From NCBI RefSeq assembly GCF_026283965.1, contig NZ_JAPDPD010000003.1:1-64000 (forward strand): a stretch of DNA of 64,000 nt. Reading direction: 5' to 3'. Shown piece after piece: positions 39,190-46,617 of this stretch. Under the pieces are notes generated by a model. It worked only from the letters and a program-made list of their open reading frames with translations. It had not been told where the DNA came from and did no database searches. How positions within the stretch are numbered: the first letter of the stretch is position 1; every line of letters begins with the position of its first letter. Both the position numbers and the translations under genes were made by a program. Source of the stretch: Dyella subtropica (GTDB taxonomy: Bacteria; Pseudomonadota; Gammaproteobacteria; Xanthomonadales; Rhodanobacteraceae).

Positions 39190-39550
39190 TAGCCGGAGGT
39201 ATGAAAGGAGCCTCGCGCCAGCACCCTACCCGTACCCCTGCCCGTGCCAGAGTCGGCGGCGGGCTTGCCAATCGAGGCAAAAGTGAAGATGCCGGCCTTC
39301 AGCAGTTAAACCAGTCGCCAGCCTTCACAAATCACTTTAACCCTGTCGCGTGCCGGTGATTGGCTGGCGGCTTTGTGCTGAAAACTAATCTATTTTTCAG
39401 CTACTTAGCATTGACGACAGGATTGGCCGGTCCCGACAATTGTGGACGGAACCCCATAGCTTTGCGCCGAGCCGATGATGACAAAAGCCCCAACGAGGAC
39501 GTGAGAAAGCGCTCGATCCAGAACGCGGCGCCCATCGGGAGTCCCATGCG
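39190..39550. other. 361-base gap with no gene seen
   Basis: No frame gives a convincing protein on either strand. Local composition drops to A/T-rich around 39380-39410. Nothing else was recognised before the palindrome at 39551. Confidence 0.5.
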
Positions 39551-39599
39551 AGCTAACGTTCGAGGTGAGGCGGGCCTCGCCTCGACCGAGAGGTTAGGC
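39551..39599 (-). repeat. imperfect palindrome resembling an integron attC site
   Basis: On the minus strand GCCTAAC (RYYYAAC type) and GTTAGCT (near GTTRRRY) enclose a stem formed by TCGAGGCGAGG and its near complement. It lies 11 bases after the SRPBCC stop, where a cassette attC would sit. Against this, the spacers are uneven and no second site marks the other cassette end. A simple terminator-like palindrome is an alternative. Confidence 0.3.
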
Positions 39600-39610
39600 G
39601 TCGCCGTAGC

Positions 39611-40057
39611 TCAGCCGGGTATCTCCGGCTCGACGAGCGTAGCCAGCTGAGCAAGCGATTCCTGCCAGCCGAGGTAGCACATCTCAAGCGGAATCGCCTC
39701 AGGTATGCCGGTTTGGGCGATGCTGATGTCGGTACCGCAAAGGACTGGTTTGAGAGACACAGTCACCTCCAGGACACCTGGAAGATGGGGGTCATCGAAC
39801 TTGTCTGTGTATCGAATGAGTTCGTTGGGGATCAGCTCGAGGTACTCGCCGCCAAACGAGTGCTCGTTGCCCGATGAGAAGTTGTGGAACGACATCCGGA
39901 AGGTGCCGCCCACCCGCGCCTCCAAGTGCTGCACCTTGCAGGTGAAGCCATATGGCGGAAGCCACTTGCTCATGGCATCTGCGTCGAGGAAAGCGCGATA
40001 GACCTTCTCAGGCTTGGCGCGAAGCACTCGGTGAAGGCGAACGGTACGGTCAGACAT
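39611..40057 (-). CDS. SRPBCC (AHSA1-like) domain protein
   Basis: START-like hydrophobic-pocket protein of 148 residues. Family features are VLRAKPEKVYRAFLDADAMSKWLPP at the N-terminus (shortened here: LRAKPEKVYRAF), GGTFRMSFHN, a beta-rich centre and the C-terminal MCYLGWQESLAQLATLVE. AGGAG precedes the ATG at 40057. Ligand unknown. It stands alone between gene-poor stretches, and its stop is close to an attC-like palindrome; SRPBCC genes are common in integron cassettes. Confidence 0.85.
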   Translation of the reverse strand: MSDRTVRLHRVLRAKPEKVYRAFLDADAMSKWLPPYGFTCKVQHLEARVGGTFRMSFHNFSSGNEHSFGGEYLELIPNELIRYTDKFDDPHLPGVLEVTVSLKPVLCGTDISIAQTGIPEAIPLEMCYLGWQESLAQLATLVEPEIPG

Positions 40058-40389
40058 GGCGAGCTCCTGGGTGAATTGAACAGAGTTCGAGGAGGGAAGC
40101 AGTCTCCACCTCTGACCATATGACGAACAAGCGCGCAGCCGATCGACAAGCCTAGGCTGGGGACAATCCCGGGGCGATGCGCAAGCCGATGAACGCGTAT
40201 GGGGTTCTGTCCAATGGTTGGAAAGAACACCAACAGCCGGCCGCATATCTGGCAGAGCCGAGTAACCAGGGTCTGCATGTAGGCAAGCAGCGCGTGCGAG
40301 CCCTGATGGGTCGGTAGGTCAGCGACAAGCTGGGAAGCCGGTCGACCGCCATCCGATGGGATGGCTTGCGGCGCGACCACCCGATGACA
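40058..40389. other. 332-base gap with no gene seen
   Basis: Several open frames cross this stretch but none has a ribosome binding site, family resemblance or codon pattern like the neighbours. It precedes a terminator-like hairpin facing the plus strand. Confidence 0.45.
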
Positions 40390-40437
40390 AGGTCAGGCTC
40401 ACTCCGGAACTCTCCGGAGCGAGCCTGACCTGTTTTT
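40390..40437 (+). terminator. rho-independent terminator without an obvious upstream gene
   Basis: AGGTCAGGCTC (40390-40400) pairs perfectly with GAGCCTGACCT (40421-40431), with CTCCGG/CCGGAG pairing inside, followed by GTTTTT on the plus strand. The polarity is plus, yet the nearest genes on both sides are on the minus strand. It may end an unseen transcript or serve the minus-strand gene ending at 40457. Confidence 0.65.
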
Positions 40438-40456
40438 GACGAATGGACGCCTCTAA

Positions 40457-41011
40457 CTATTTGGCATCCGTAGCATCAGCTTGCTTCTCTAGCGTCAATG
40501 TCTTCATCGGGCTCTCGTTCATGAGAGCGCAGGTGAGATTGTCATTGGCGATGAAGCTGATGGTGCTCTGGTAAGGCGGTACCGGCTTCACGATGCCTTT
40601 GCCCATCTGCGCGCTGAAGGTAACGCCATACACTTCCTTGCCGTTGAATTCCTTCCTGTACCAGTTGCCGTATTCATACTTGCCGGCAATGCCCAGCGGA
40701 TGAAGGTCGAAGACAACAGGGTCATCACCCGGGCCCTTCAGCGTCCACGACGACTTGGCCCACGACTTGGCCGGCTCGGTACTGAATTCCGCCGTCATGA
40801 CCGAGCCCATGAAGCTCTTGTAGAGCTGGCCGCAGTCCTTGTCTTTGGCGGGAATGCGGGCTCCATTCGCCTCGTAGGCGTAGATGCTGTTTAGCACCAG
40901 CTTGACGGGGCCGTGTACGCCTTCAGTCGTGGCTTCGGCCTGATCGGCCTGAACAAGACCCGTTGCAGCTACAGCCGCTAGAGCAGTAAGCAGTACAGAA
41001 AGACGCTTCAT
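40457..41011 (-). CDS. secreted hypothetical protein
   Basis: Protein of 184 residues with a signal peptide (MKRLSVLLTALAAVAATG, cleavage near VQADQA). The mature part is mostly beta and polar with two cysteines (DKDCGQL, NLTCALM) and no recognised domain. GGAGG lies before the ATG at 41011. It stands alone; a plus-polar terminator lies just past its stop. Confidence 0.75.
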   Translation of the reverse strand: MKRLSVLLTALAAVAATGLVQADQAEATTEGVHGPVKLVLNSIYAYEANGARIPAKDKDCGQLYKSFMGSVMTAEFSTEPAKSWAKSSWTLKGPGDDPVVFDLHPLGIAGKYEYGNWYRKEFNGKEVYGVTFSAQMGKGIVKPVPPYQSTISFIANDNLTCALMNESPMKTLTLEKQADATDAK

Positions 41012-41517
41012 GAAAGCCTCCAATGGATTTCTGAGGAATGTCGACTGACGTACGTCTTTTCGGGAAATCATTTTGACGGACGTACTGGACGCTTGAGATG
41101 CCGAATAAACCCCTGATTGATGCTTCGCGGCATCGCGCCGTTAATGCTCTCCATTATTTTGTGATTTTGGCGTGACGCGCCCCATGTGGTCGCCCCCTAG
41201 GCAACGACCTTTGACTTCATTCCCCGCGAACAGCTGCTTCTTGACCACGACGTAGGTCTTGCGCGCGCTGTCACGGGGACTGAAGGCCAGTGTGCCGCGG
41301 CCAGTTTCATGCCGACACGACGGCGTTGTGGCTCAACCCGCGGAGCGATCTGAGCCTCTCGAAATGCATTCATTTGGGATGAAAAGAGGCTGCGCACTGA
41401 ACTTATGTCGCAACCTGGAACGGGAGAGCATCTTGGTCCCAGGGGCAGTCCACCCCCTTACTTGGTCGTTCCTCTCCCCGGCGTGCTCCGGCCTCGGAAG
41501 TGCCCTACTATCGCGCG
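41012..41517. other. 506-base gap, possible gene remnant inside
   Basis: No intact gene is seen. On the minus strand 41141-41332 is an open frame of 63 codons without a good start, whose translation includes SPRDSARKTYVVVKKQLFAG, which looks protein-like. It may be a decayed gene end. The promoter of the methyltransferase gene at 41518 should lie in the right part. Confidence 0.35.
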
Positions 41518-42354
41518 ATGACAACACCCACTCCACCGACATCGAACGACGCGCGCCGCGGCAGCCTGGCCTGCGTCGGCATGGGCATGACCCTGGGCTC
41601 TCACCTCACGCCGCTGGCACGCAGCCATATCGAGCAGGCGGACGTGATATTCGCAGGGCTTTCCGATGGCGTCGTGGAGCTGTGGCTGCAACGCATGCAT
41701 CCGGATGTACGCAGCCTTCAGCCCTACTACCGGGAGGGCAAGTCGCGGATGAAGACCTATCGGCAGTGGGTCGAGTTGATGATGACCGAGGTGCGCGCCG
41801 GCAAACGTGTCTGCGGCGTGTTCTACGGGCACCCCGGCATCTTTGCCTGGTCTCCGCACAAGGCTATCGAAATCGCCCGCGCGGAGGGTTTCGCAGCCCA
41901 TATGGAGCCGGGCATTTCCGCCGAAGATTGTCTCTACGCCGACCTGGGGATCGATCCTGGCCGCTTCGGGTGCCAGCACTTCGAGGCCAGCCAGCTGCTT
42001 TTCTATGAGCGGCGCATCGACCCGACCGGCTATCTGGTGCTGTGGCAGGTCGGGCTGGTCGGCGACCGTTCGCTGGCGCGCTTTCAGACCGGGCCAGCAT
42101 ACCGGCAGGTGCTGGTGGATCTGCTGAGCCGGGACTATCCGCTCGACCATGAGGTGATCATCTACCGCGGGGCAACGCTGCCAATCGAGAAACCGCGCAC
42201 CCGCCGCCTCACCCTACGCGATCTGCCCCATGTCCCGTTGACCGCCGAGGAAACGGTGGTGTTGCCGCCGGCTCAAGCTCTGAAGCCGAACCTCGCTATG
42301 CAAGAGCGATTGGAAGCACTGGACAAGCTCGACAGGGCAGGTGCCCTCGCGTGA
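41518..42354 (+). CDS. borosin-type alpha-N-methyltransferase (TP-methylase family)
   Basis: SAM-dependent tetrapyrrole-methylase-fold enzyme of 278 residues. It lacks siderophore or cobalamin gene neighbours. Instead it carries the segments of borosin peptide-backbone N-methyltransferases: YYREGKSRMKTY (70-81), VFYGHPGIFAW (101-111), PGISAEDCLYADLGID (131-146) and CQHFEASQLL (152-161). Tyr71, Arg77 and Tyr81 keep the spacing of the catalytic Tyr66, Arg72 and Tyr76 of the fungal enzyme OphMA. Fungal borosin enzymes carry the substrate at their own C-terminus; here the chain ends soon after the enzyme, as in split bacterial systems such as SonM. A likely partner lies 200 bases downstream. The ATG at 41518 was preferred over a GTG at 41500. 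Confidence 0.85.
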   Translation: MTTPTPPTSNDARRGSLACVGMGMTLGSHLTPLARSHIEQADVIFAGLSDGVVELWLQRMHPDVRSLQPYYREGKSRMKTYRQWVELMMTEVRAGKRVCGVFYGHPGIFAWSPHKAIEIARAEGFAAHMEPGISAEDCLYADLGIDPGRFGCQHFEASQLLFYERRIDPTGYLVLWQVGLVGDRSLARFQTGPAYRQVLVDLLSRDYPLDHEVIIYRGATLPIEKPRTRRLTLRDLPHVPLTAEETVVLPPAQALKPNLAMQERLEALDKLDRAGALA

Positions 42355-42367
42355 GGTGGGAGACACC

Positions 42368-42451
42368 ATGAGGGGAGCGATCTTTCATGCGATGAACACC
42401 TCGGGGGAGAGGCAAGCCCTGGTGGCGCCCCGCGCCATCCATAAGTACTGA
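42368..42451 (+). CDS. possible 27-residue peptide gene
   Basis: Open frame of 27 codons (starts MRGAIFHAMNTSGERQ) that begins 13 bases after the methyltransferase stop. GGGAG lies six bases before the ATG, a better ribosome binding site than that of its neighbours. It has no known family. It may be a real small peptide, a translation leader or chance. Confidence 0.3.
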   Translation: MRGAIFHAMNTSGERQALVAPRAIHKY

Positions 42452-42467
42452 TGACGACCGTCATCAG
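42448..42467 (+). terminator. hairpin between methyltransferase and precursor genes
   Basis: CTGATGAC / GTCATCAG, a perfect eight-base stem with loop GACC, followed by GCTTTA. A third GCTGATGAC follows at 42478. It may attenuate reading into the precursor gene or be a regulator target. Confidence 0.4.
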
Positions 42468-42553
42468 GCTTTACTAAGCTGATGACCGCATGCCATCGGC
42501 CTGCTGAAACCATCAAGCTGCTGCACGACCATCAAAGAAAACAGGGGAAACAC

Positions 42554-42841
42554 ATGTCGGACACGATTGATTTGCTGGAAGCCATCGGTCGGGATGCCTC
42601 GCTGCGCTATGCCTCACCCGGGGAGCTGACCGAGCTGCTCGAAAAGGCACAAGCGTCGGAGGCCCTTACCGATGCGGTGGCATCGGGCGATAGCTCTCGG
42701 TTGTCCGCGGAATTCGGTCACCTGGACAACGAACCGCCTCAGTCCGGCCAAACGCCCGGCTTCGAAGAAGACGAAGAAGAGGAAGAGGCGCCGCTCGATA
42801 TGCCGGGGCCGAATAAAGGCAACTTGCCGTCCCAGTCGTAA
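42554..42841 (+). CDS. borosin-like precursor/leader protein (SonA-like)
   Basis: Small protein of 95 residues. Residues 4-55 are helical and resemble the borosin binding domain of split precursors (pattern LLEAIGRDASLRY ... LTELLEKA ... AVASGDSSRL; the split type has FFxxLGQDAxL ... AVxxGD). Residues 56-95 form a polar tail with an acidic run (EEDEEEEE, 71-78) and a Pro/Gly-rich end (DMPGPNKGNLPSQS), where a methylated core would be expected. GGGGA precedes the ATG at 42554. It follows the methyltransferase gene on the same strand and precedes a diguanylate cyclase by 12 bases. Assignment rests on pattern and context, not a search. Confidence 0.65.
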   Translation: MSDTIDLLEAIGRDASLRYASPGELTELLEKAQASEALTDAVASGDSSRLSAEFGHLDNEPPQSGQTPGFEEDEEEEEAPLDMPGPNKGNLPSQS

Positions 42842-42853
42842 GGCAGACCTCGC

Positions 42854-44629
42854 GTGCCTCGGCCGCCGAGTCGTATCCAGCCATGGGCCGCCTTGGCGGC
42901 CATGGCTTTGTGCGTGCTCATGCCATGCGGCCGAGCGCCCGCGCATGATACGACTCGCGCGCAACTCCTTAACCAGGCCGAAAGCCTGCGCACAGAAGAT
43001 CACCCGCGATTCGTCCAGATACTGGAACAGATTCACCGTGAAGCCCCCTACCTGACCGGCGCAGAGCAATGGCGCCTGCGTTACCTGGATGCGTGGGAAA
43101 TCATGTTCGAGGGTGACTATGCCAAGGCCGAGGCCGCGCTTCGCGAGATCATCGACCACTCCGGTGACGAGACCTTGGCGGCCAAGGCATCGGCGCAGCT
43201 CTTGAGCAATCTGGGGGCCAATCGCCGCTATGCGGAGGCCTTCGCGCTGGCCAATCGTCTGACGTCCAGCCTTCCACAGGTCAAAGATCCGCAGGCTCGC
43301 TTCGCACTGCTGATGAACATATCGCAGATGCTCGATTATGCCGGCCAAACCGACCTGGCCATCCATTACGCCCGCATGGCGGAGGATGTCATTCCTGCTG
43401 GCGAAACATTGTGCCGCCCGCTCTCCATGCAAGTCGCGGCGCTCTACAACAGTAAGCGGCTGACATCCGACAGCCCCGAGGTGCAACGAGCCATCGACAC
43501 CTGCGAAGCCGCCAAAGAGCCGGTTTTCACCAACATCATGTGGCTCACACTGAGCAGCCTCTACCTGGACGAGAACAAGCCAGGCAAGGCCATGGCCTTG
43601 CTTGACCGGATCGGCCCCAGCATCCGCATCAACCATTACTACCCCCACATGCTGTCGGAGCAGGCGGAGCGCGCACAAGGCTACGCCAAGCTAGGCAACG
43701 ACAACGACGCCAGGAAGGCGGCTCTGGCCGCGGTGGCCATGAGCCACCCAGGCGACATCAGTGAGTGGCTGATGGTGGCCTATGAGGTGCTCTACCAAGT
43801 TGAGAAGAGGCAAGGCCATAGCGCCGCCGCACTCTCGTACTACGAGAACTACGTCACCCAGGACAAGGGTTATCTCAACGACATCAGTGCCAGGACCGTG
43901 GCCTACGAGGCTGCCCAGCAGCACATGCTTGTCCAGAAACTCGAAACGGAAAAGCTAAGCAAGCAGAACAACATCCTGCGATTGCAGCAGGCACTGAACA
44001 CCAAGGCGGTCGAGACCAGCCGGCTTTATATCGTTCTGTTGCTCATGGTTCTGGTGTCTGTCGTCTTCTGGCTGTTCCGGCTCAAGCGCTCGCAGCTTCG
44101 TTTCAAGAAACTGTCCTGTCACGACGGGCTTACCGGCATCTTCAACCACCAGCATTTCATCAGTGAGGCCGATCACGCCCTGCGCCTGCTGGAGAAAAAG
44201 CACGGCACCGCCTGCCTGATATTCATCGATCTGGACCATTTCAAGCAGGTCAACGATACCCATGGCCACGCCACAGGAGATGCCGTGCTGAGGCGTACCG
44301 TTGCCATCTGCCAACAACACTTGCGCCCAACCGACTTGTTCGGCCGCCTGGGCGGCGAGGAATTCGGCATCCTGCTACTCGAGTCCTCTCGCGACAAGGG
44401 CATGGTTATGGCCGATCGCATCCGGAAGGCCATTGAAGCCACGCCCATGGATGGAGACGGGTATGTCATTTCGGTTTCCGCCAGCGTCGGCCTGGCCTCC
44501 ATCGACACGTCCGGCTACAGGCTGCAACGGTTGTGCAGGGAAGCGGATGCCGCGCTCTATCGAGCCAAGCGCACCGGGCGCAATCGCGTTGTCGCCGATA
44601 CCGAGAACGGCAGTCTGGTCGAAGCCTGA
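42854..44629 (+). CDS. TPR-type diguanylate cyclase
   Basis: Membrane c-di-GMP synthase of 591 residues. Signal peptide (to about residue 30), periplasmic tetratricopeptide-like helices (about 40-350), a coiled segment, one membrane helix (LYIVLLLMVLVSVVFWLF, about 391-409) and a cytoplasmic GGDEF domain with GGEEF near residue 499. The inhibitory site RPTD lies five residues before GGEEF, so product inhibition is expected. The GTG start is 12 bases after the precursor gene stop, with AAGG upstream, so the two are probably cotranscribed. What the periplasmic part senses is unknown. Confidence 0.9.
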   Translation: MPRPPSRIQPWAALAAMALCVLMPCGRAPAHDTTRAQLLNQAESLRTEDHPRFVQILEQIHREAPYLTGAEQWRLRYLDAWEIMFEGDYAKAEAALREIIDHSGDETLAAKASAQLLSNLGANRRYAEAFALANRLTSSLPQVKDPQARFALLMNISQMLDYAGQTDLAIHYARMAEDVIPAGETLCRPLSMQVAALYNSKRLTSDSPEVQRAIDTCEAAKEPVFTNIMWLTLSSLYLDENKPGKAMALLDRIGPSIRINHYYPHMLSEQAERAQGYAKLGNDNDARKAALAAVAMSHPGDISEWLMVAYEVLYQVEKRQGHSAAALSYYENYVTQDKGYLNDISARTVAYEAAQQHMLVQKLETEKLSKQNNILRLQQALNTKAVETSRLYIVLLLMVLVSVVFWLFRLKRSQLRFKKLSCHDGLTGIFNHQHFISEADHALRLLEKKHGTACLIFIDLDHFKQVNDTHGHATGDAVLRRTVAICQQHLRPTDLFGRLGGEEFGILLLESSRDKGMVMADRIRKAIEATPMDGDGYVISVSASVGLASIDTSGYRLQRLCREADAALYRAKRTGRNRVVADTENGSLVEA

Positions 44630-44725
44630 AACGCCGGAAAGCGGGGCTATTCCGTGGGCAAAGCTTGTACGACTGAGGAGTCAGTCGCACAGACTTTGAT
44701 GCATTACCCGCCACCTACTTTGACG

Positions 44726-45088
44726 TTATGTCCCATAGACCGCCTCGACATTGTTGCCATCGGGATCGAGCAGAAAAGCGGCGTAGTAGGTAGGGCTGTA
44801 GTCGGCGCGCAGGTCGGGGGCTCCGTGGTCACGGCCACCGGCGGCGATGCCTGCGGCATGGAAGCGATCGACCGCGGCGCGGTTGTCGGCGCGAAAGGCT
44901 ACGTGCATGCCTGGTCCGGTAGCGCCATCCGCTGGGTAGAGCCACAGAGCGGGAGCATTGGGCGGGCCGAAGCCTGCACCTGATGCGTCATGCGAGCAGA
45001 GTCCGTAGCCACAAGCTTCCAAAGCCGCCGTATAGAAGCGCACGGCCGCGTCGAGGTCGCGGACTTTCAAACCGATGTGATCGAACAT
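44726..45088 (-). CDS. VOC family protein
   Basis: Vicinal-oxygen-chelate fold protein of 120 residues with two beta-alpha-beta-beta-beta modules: DHIGLKVRDLDAAVRFY at the N-terminus and AAFLLDPDGNNVEAVY at the C-terminus, the second supplying a metal-type Glu. Members include glyoxalase I and resistance proteins; the substrate cannot be told. AAGGAG precedes the ATG. Confidence 0.88.
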   Translation of the reverse strand: MFDHIGLKVRDLDAAVRFYTAALEACGYGLCSHDASGAGFGPPNAPALWLYPADGATGPGMHVAFRADNRAAVDRFHAAGIAAGGRDHGAPDLRADYSPTYYAAFLLDPDGNNVEAVYGT

Positions 45089-45162
45089 GAGGGTCTCCTT
45101 GGTGGGGAGGCCAGTCTCAACTCCTGATCGTGCGGATACTTGGAGAATCTTGCGCCTTGCCG

Positions 45163-45840
45163 TCAGCTGCCGCCGCTGCGCTTGCGGGTTCGGTTTGCCG
45201 CGCCGCCTTTCTCCGCGGCCTTGCCGCAGATCAGCTGCACGCCCGCCGCGGCGGTCGCCCTCAAAGCAGCCCGCGAATCGCCGGCGCGCGAACGCAGCGC
45301 CAGCGTGTGCAGGATCGCCGAGGCGATACCGGCAAGCGCGGCCGGGTCCGCGTCCGCATCCAGCTCACCGAGCGCTTTCGCCCGCTGCAGGCGCGCCTCG
45401 ATGCCGTGATCGAACAAGCGCAGGCCAGCGCCCAGTTTCTCGCGCACCTCCACGTCGTCCTTCGCCTCGGTGACGGCCGTGCCGATCAGGAAGCAGCCGC
45501 GCGCGTCGTCGTCAGGCGGGTAGTACATGGCTAGCGCACTGTCGTACATGCGCTTTAGGGCTCGCGGCAATGGCACGTCATCGCCGAGCGCGGCGTCGAT
45601 GGCGGCGCGACCTGCGGCGATATAGCGATCCAGCGCGGCCAGATAGAGCGCGTGCTTGTCGCCAAAGGCGGCATACAGGCTGGGGCGGTTCATGCCAGTC
45701 GCTTCGCTCAATGCATCCAGCGAGGTTGCCGCATAACCGGCATGCCAGAACGCCTCCGTCGCATGGGCGATGGCCTGTTCCGGTTCGTAAGCGCGCGGCC
45801 TGCCGCGAGGCTTTGCAGGTGTTTTTGTACTTGATCGCAT
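45163..45840 (-). CDS. TetR family regulator
   Basis: Transcription repressor of 225 residues. The N-terminal helix-turn-helix is ATSLDALSEATGMNRPSLYAAF (shown in part: TGMNRPSLYAAFGDK), with the TetR_C-type ligand domain after it. It is divergent from a glutathione S-transferase gene with 64 bases between, where a promoter and a near-palindrome overlap. Control of that gene is the simplest reading. Confidence 0.9.
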   Translation of the reverse strand: MRSSTKTPAKPRGRPRAYEPEQAIAHATEAFWHAGYAATSLDALSEATGMNRPSLYAAFGDKHALYLAALDRYIAAGRAAIDAALGDDVPLPRALKRMYDSALAMYYPPDDDARGCFLIGTAVTEAKDDVEVREKLGAGLRLFDHGIEARLQRAKALGELDADADPAALAGIASAILHTLALRSRAGDSRAALRATAAAGVQLICGKAAEKGGAANRTRKRSGGS

Positions 45841-45847
45841 AAAAACA

Positions 45848-45881
45848 TTGACGCCTGTTAATTTTGTTCAATATAGTACAA
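45848..45881 (+). promoter_or_regulatory. promoter of the GST gene with overlapping operator
   Basis: TTGACG (45848-45853) and TATAGT (45872-45877) are 18 bases apart and match consensus at five of six bases each. TTGTTCAATATAGTACAA (45864-45881) is palindromic at 14 of 18 positions and covers the -10 box, as a TetR operator would. AGTACAAAAAC here is also repeated in inverse inside the TetR gene start. Confidence 0.6.
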
Positions 45882-45904
45882 AAACATTCTACGGAGCGCC
45901 TGCC

Positions 45905-46540
45905 ATGAACCTGTACTTCTCGCCGCTTGCCTGCTCGATGTCCTCTCGCATTGCTCTATACGAAGCCGGCGCACCCGCCGAATTCACCCAGGTCAACACC
46001 AAGACCAAGCACGTGGCCGACGGCTCGGACTTCTTCGCCATCAACCCACTCGGCCAGGTTCCTGCGTTGCGCACCGATGACGGCTGGCTGCTGACCGAGA
46101 ACACCGCCATCCTGCCGTACATCGCCGATTGCTTTCCGGAAGCGCAGCTGGCTCCCGCAGACCGTGCCAGCCGCGCGCGGCTGCAGCAATGGCTCGGCTT
46201 TATCAGCACCGAGCTGCACAAGGCTGTGTTCGTGCCCTTGCTCGATGCTTCCGCACCGGAGGGCGCCAAGGCCTACGCTCGGGAAAAGACCGCGCTGCGC
46301 ATGGATTTTCTGCAGGACCATCTCGCGCAACACGACTTCGTGCTTGATCAGTTCAGCGTGGCCGATGCCTATCTCGTCACCATACTGAACTGGGCCGTCT
46401 ATAGCGGCGTGGATCTCGTGCAGTGGCCGGCCGTGGCCGCGTATTTTCAGCGCCTGCTGCAGCGACCCAGCGTGACCAAAGCGTTTGGTGAGGAGATGGC
46501 TTTGTACAAGGAAGAGCTGCAGCGCCGCGCCCAAGCCTGA
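45905..46540 (+). CDS. glutathione S-transferase
   Basis: GST of 211 residues. The N-terminal thioredoxin-like domain shows YFSPLACSMSSRIAL, NPLGQVPAL and ENTAILPYIAD (glutathione site), and the C-terminal helical domain has the N-capping VADAYLVTILNW. The serine or cysteine near residues 10-12 fits beta-class enzymes. The ATG at 45905 lies 65 bases from the TetR start, with GGAG upstream. Substrate unknown. Confidence 0.92.
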   Translation: MNLYFSPLACSMSSRIALYEAGAPAEFTQVNTKTKHVADGSDFFAINPLGQVPALRTDDGWLLTENTAILPYIADCFPEAQLAPADRASRARLQQWLGFISTELHKAVFVPLLDASAPEGAKAYAREKTALRMDFLQDHLAQHDFVLDQFSVADAYLVTILNWAVYSGVDLVQWPAVAAYFQRLLQRPSVTKAFGEEMALYKEELQRRAQA

Positions 46541-46574
46541 GCGGCCCAGCACGTTTTTCCAAGATCGCTGCCCG

Positions 46575-46601
46575 GTGGGGTGACGGCACGGGTCACCCCA
46601 C
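46575..46601. terminator. hairpin between convergent GST and AraC genes
   Basis: GTGGGGTGAC / GTCACCCCAC, a perfect ten-base stem with a seven-base loop. It lies between two convergent genes and has no U tract, so it would work only as a stem block or with Rho. Confidence 0.5.
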
Positions 46602-46617
46602 TGGAGATACGACCATG

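Noticed and set aside
39360..39650. 96-codon plus frame in the gap beside the Fic gene
   Set aside because: No ribosome binding site or family, and it runs into the SRPBCC gene on the other strand.
39970..40380. 136-codon minus frame upstream of the SRPBCC gene
   Set aside because: Overlaps the SRPBCC coding start, no ribosome binding site, no family; treated as non-coding.
41518..42354. Cobalamin or siroheme methyltransferase
   Set aside because: It has the tetrapyrrole-methylase fold, but no such pathway genes are near and the Tyr-Arg-Tyr segment is the borosin pattern.
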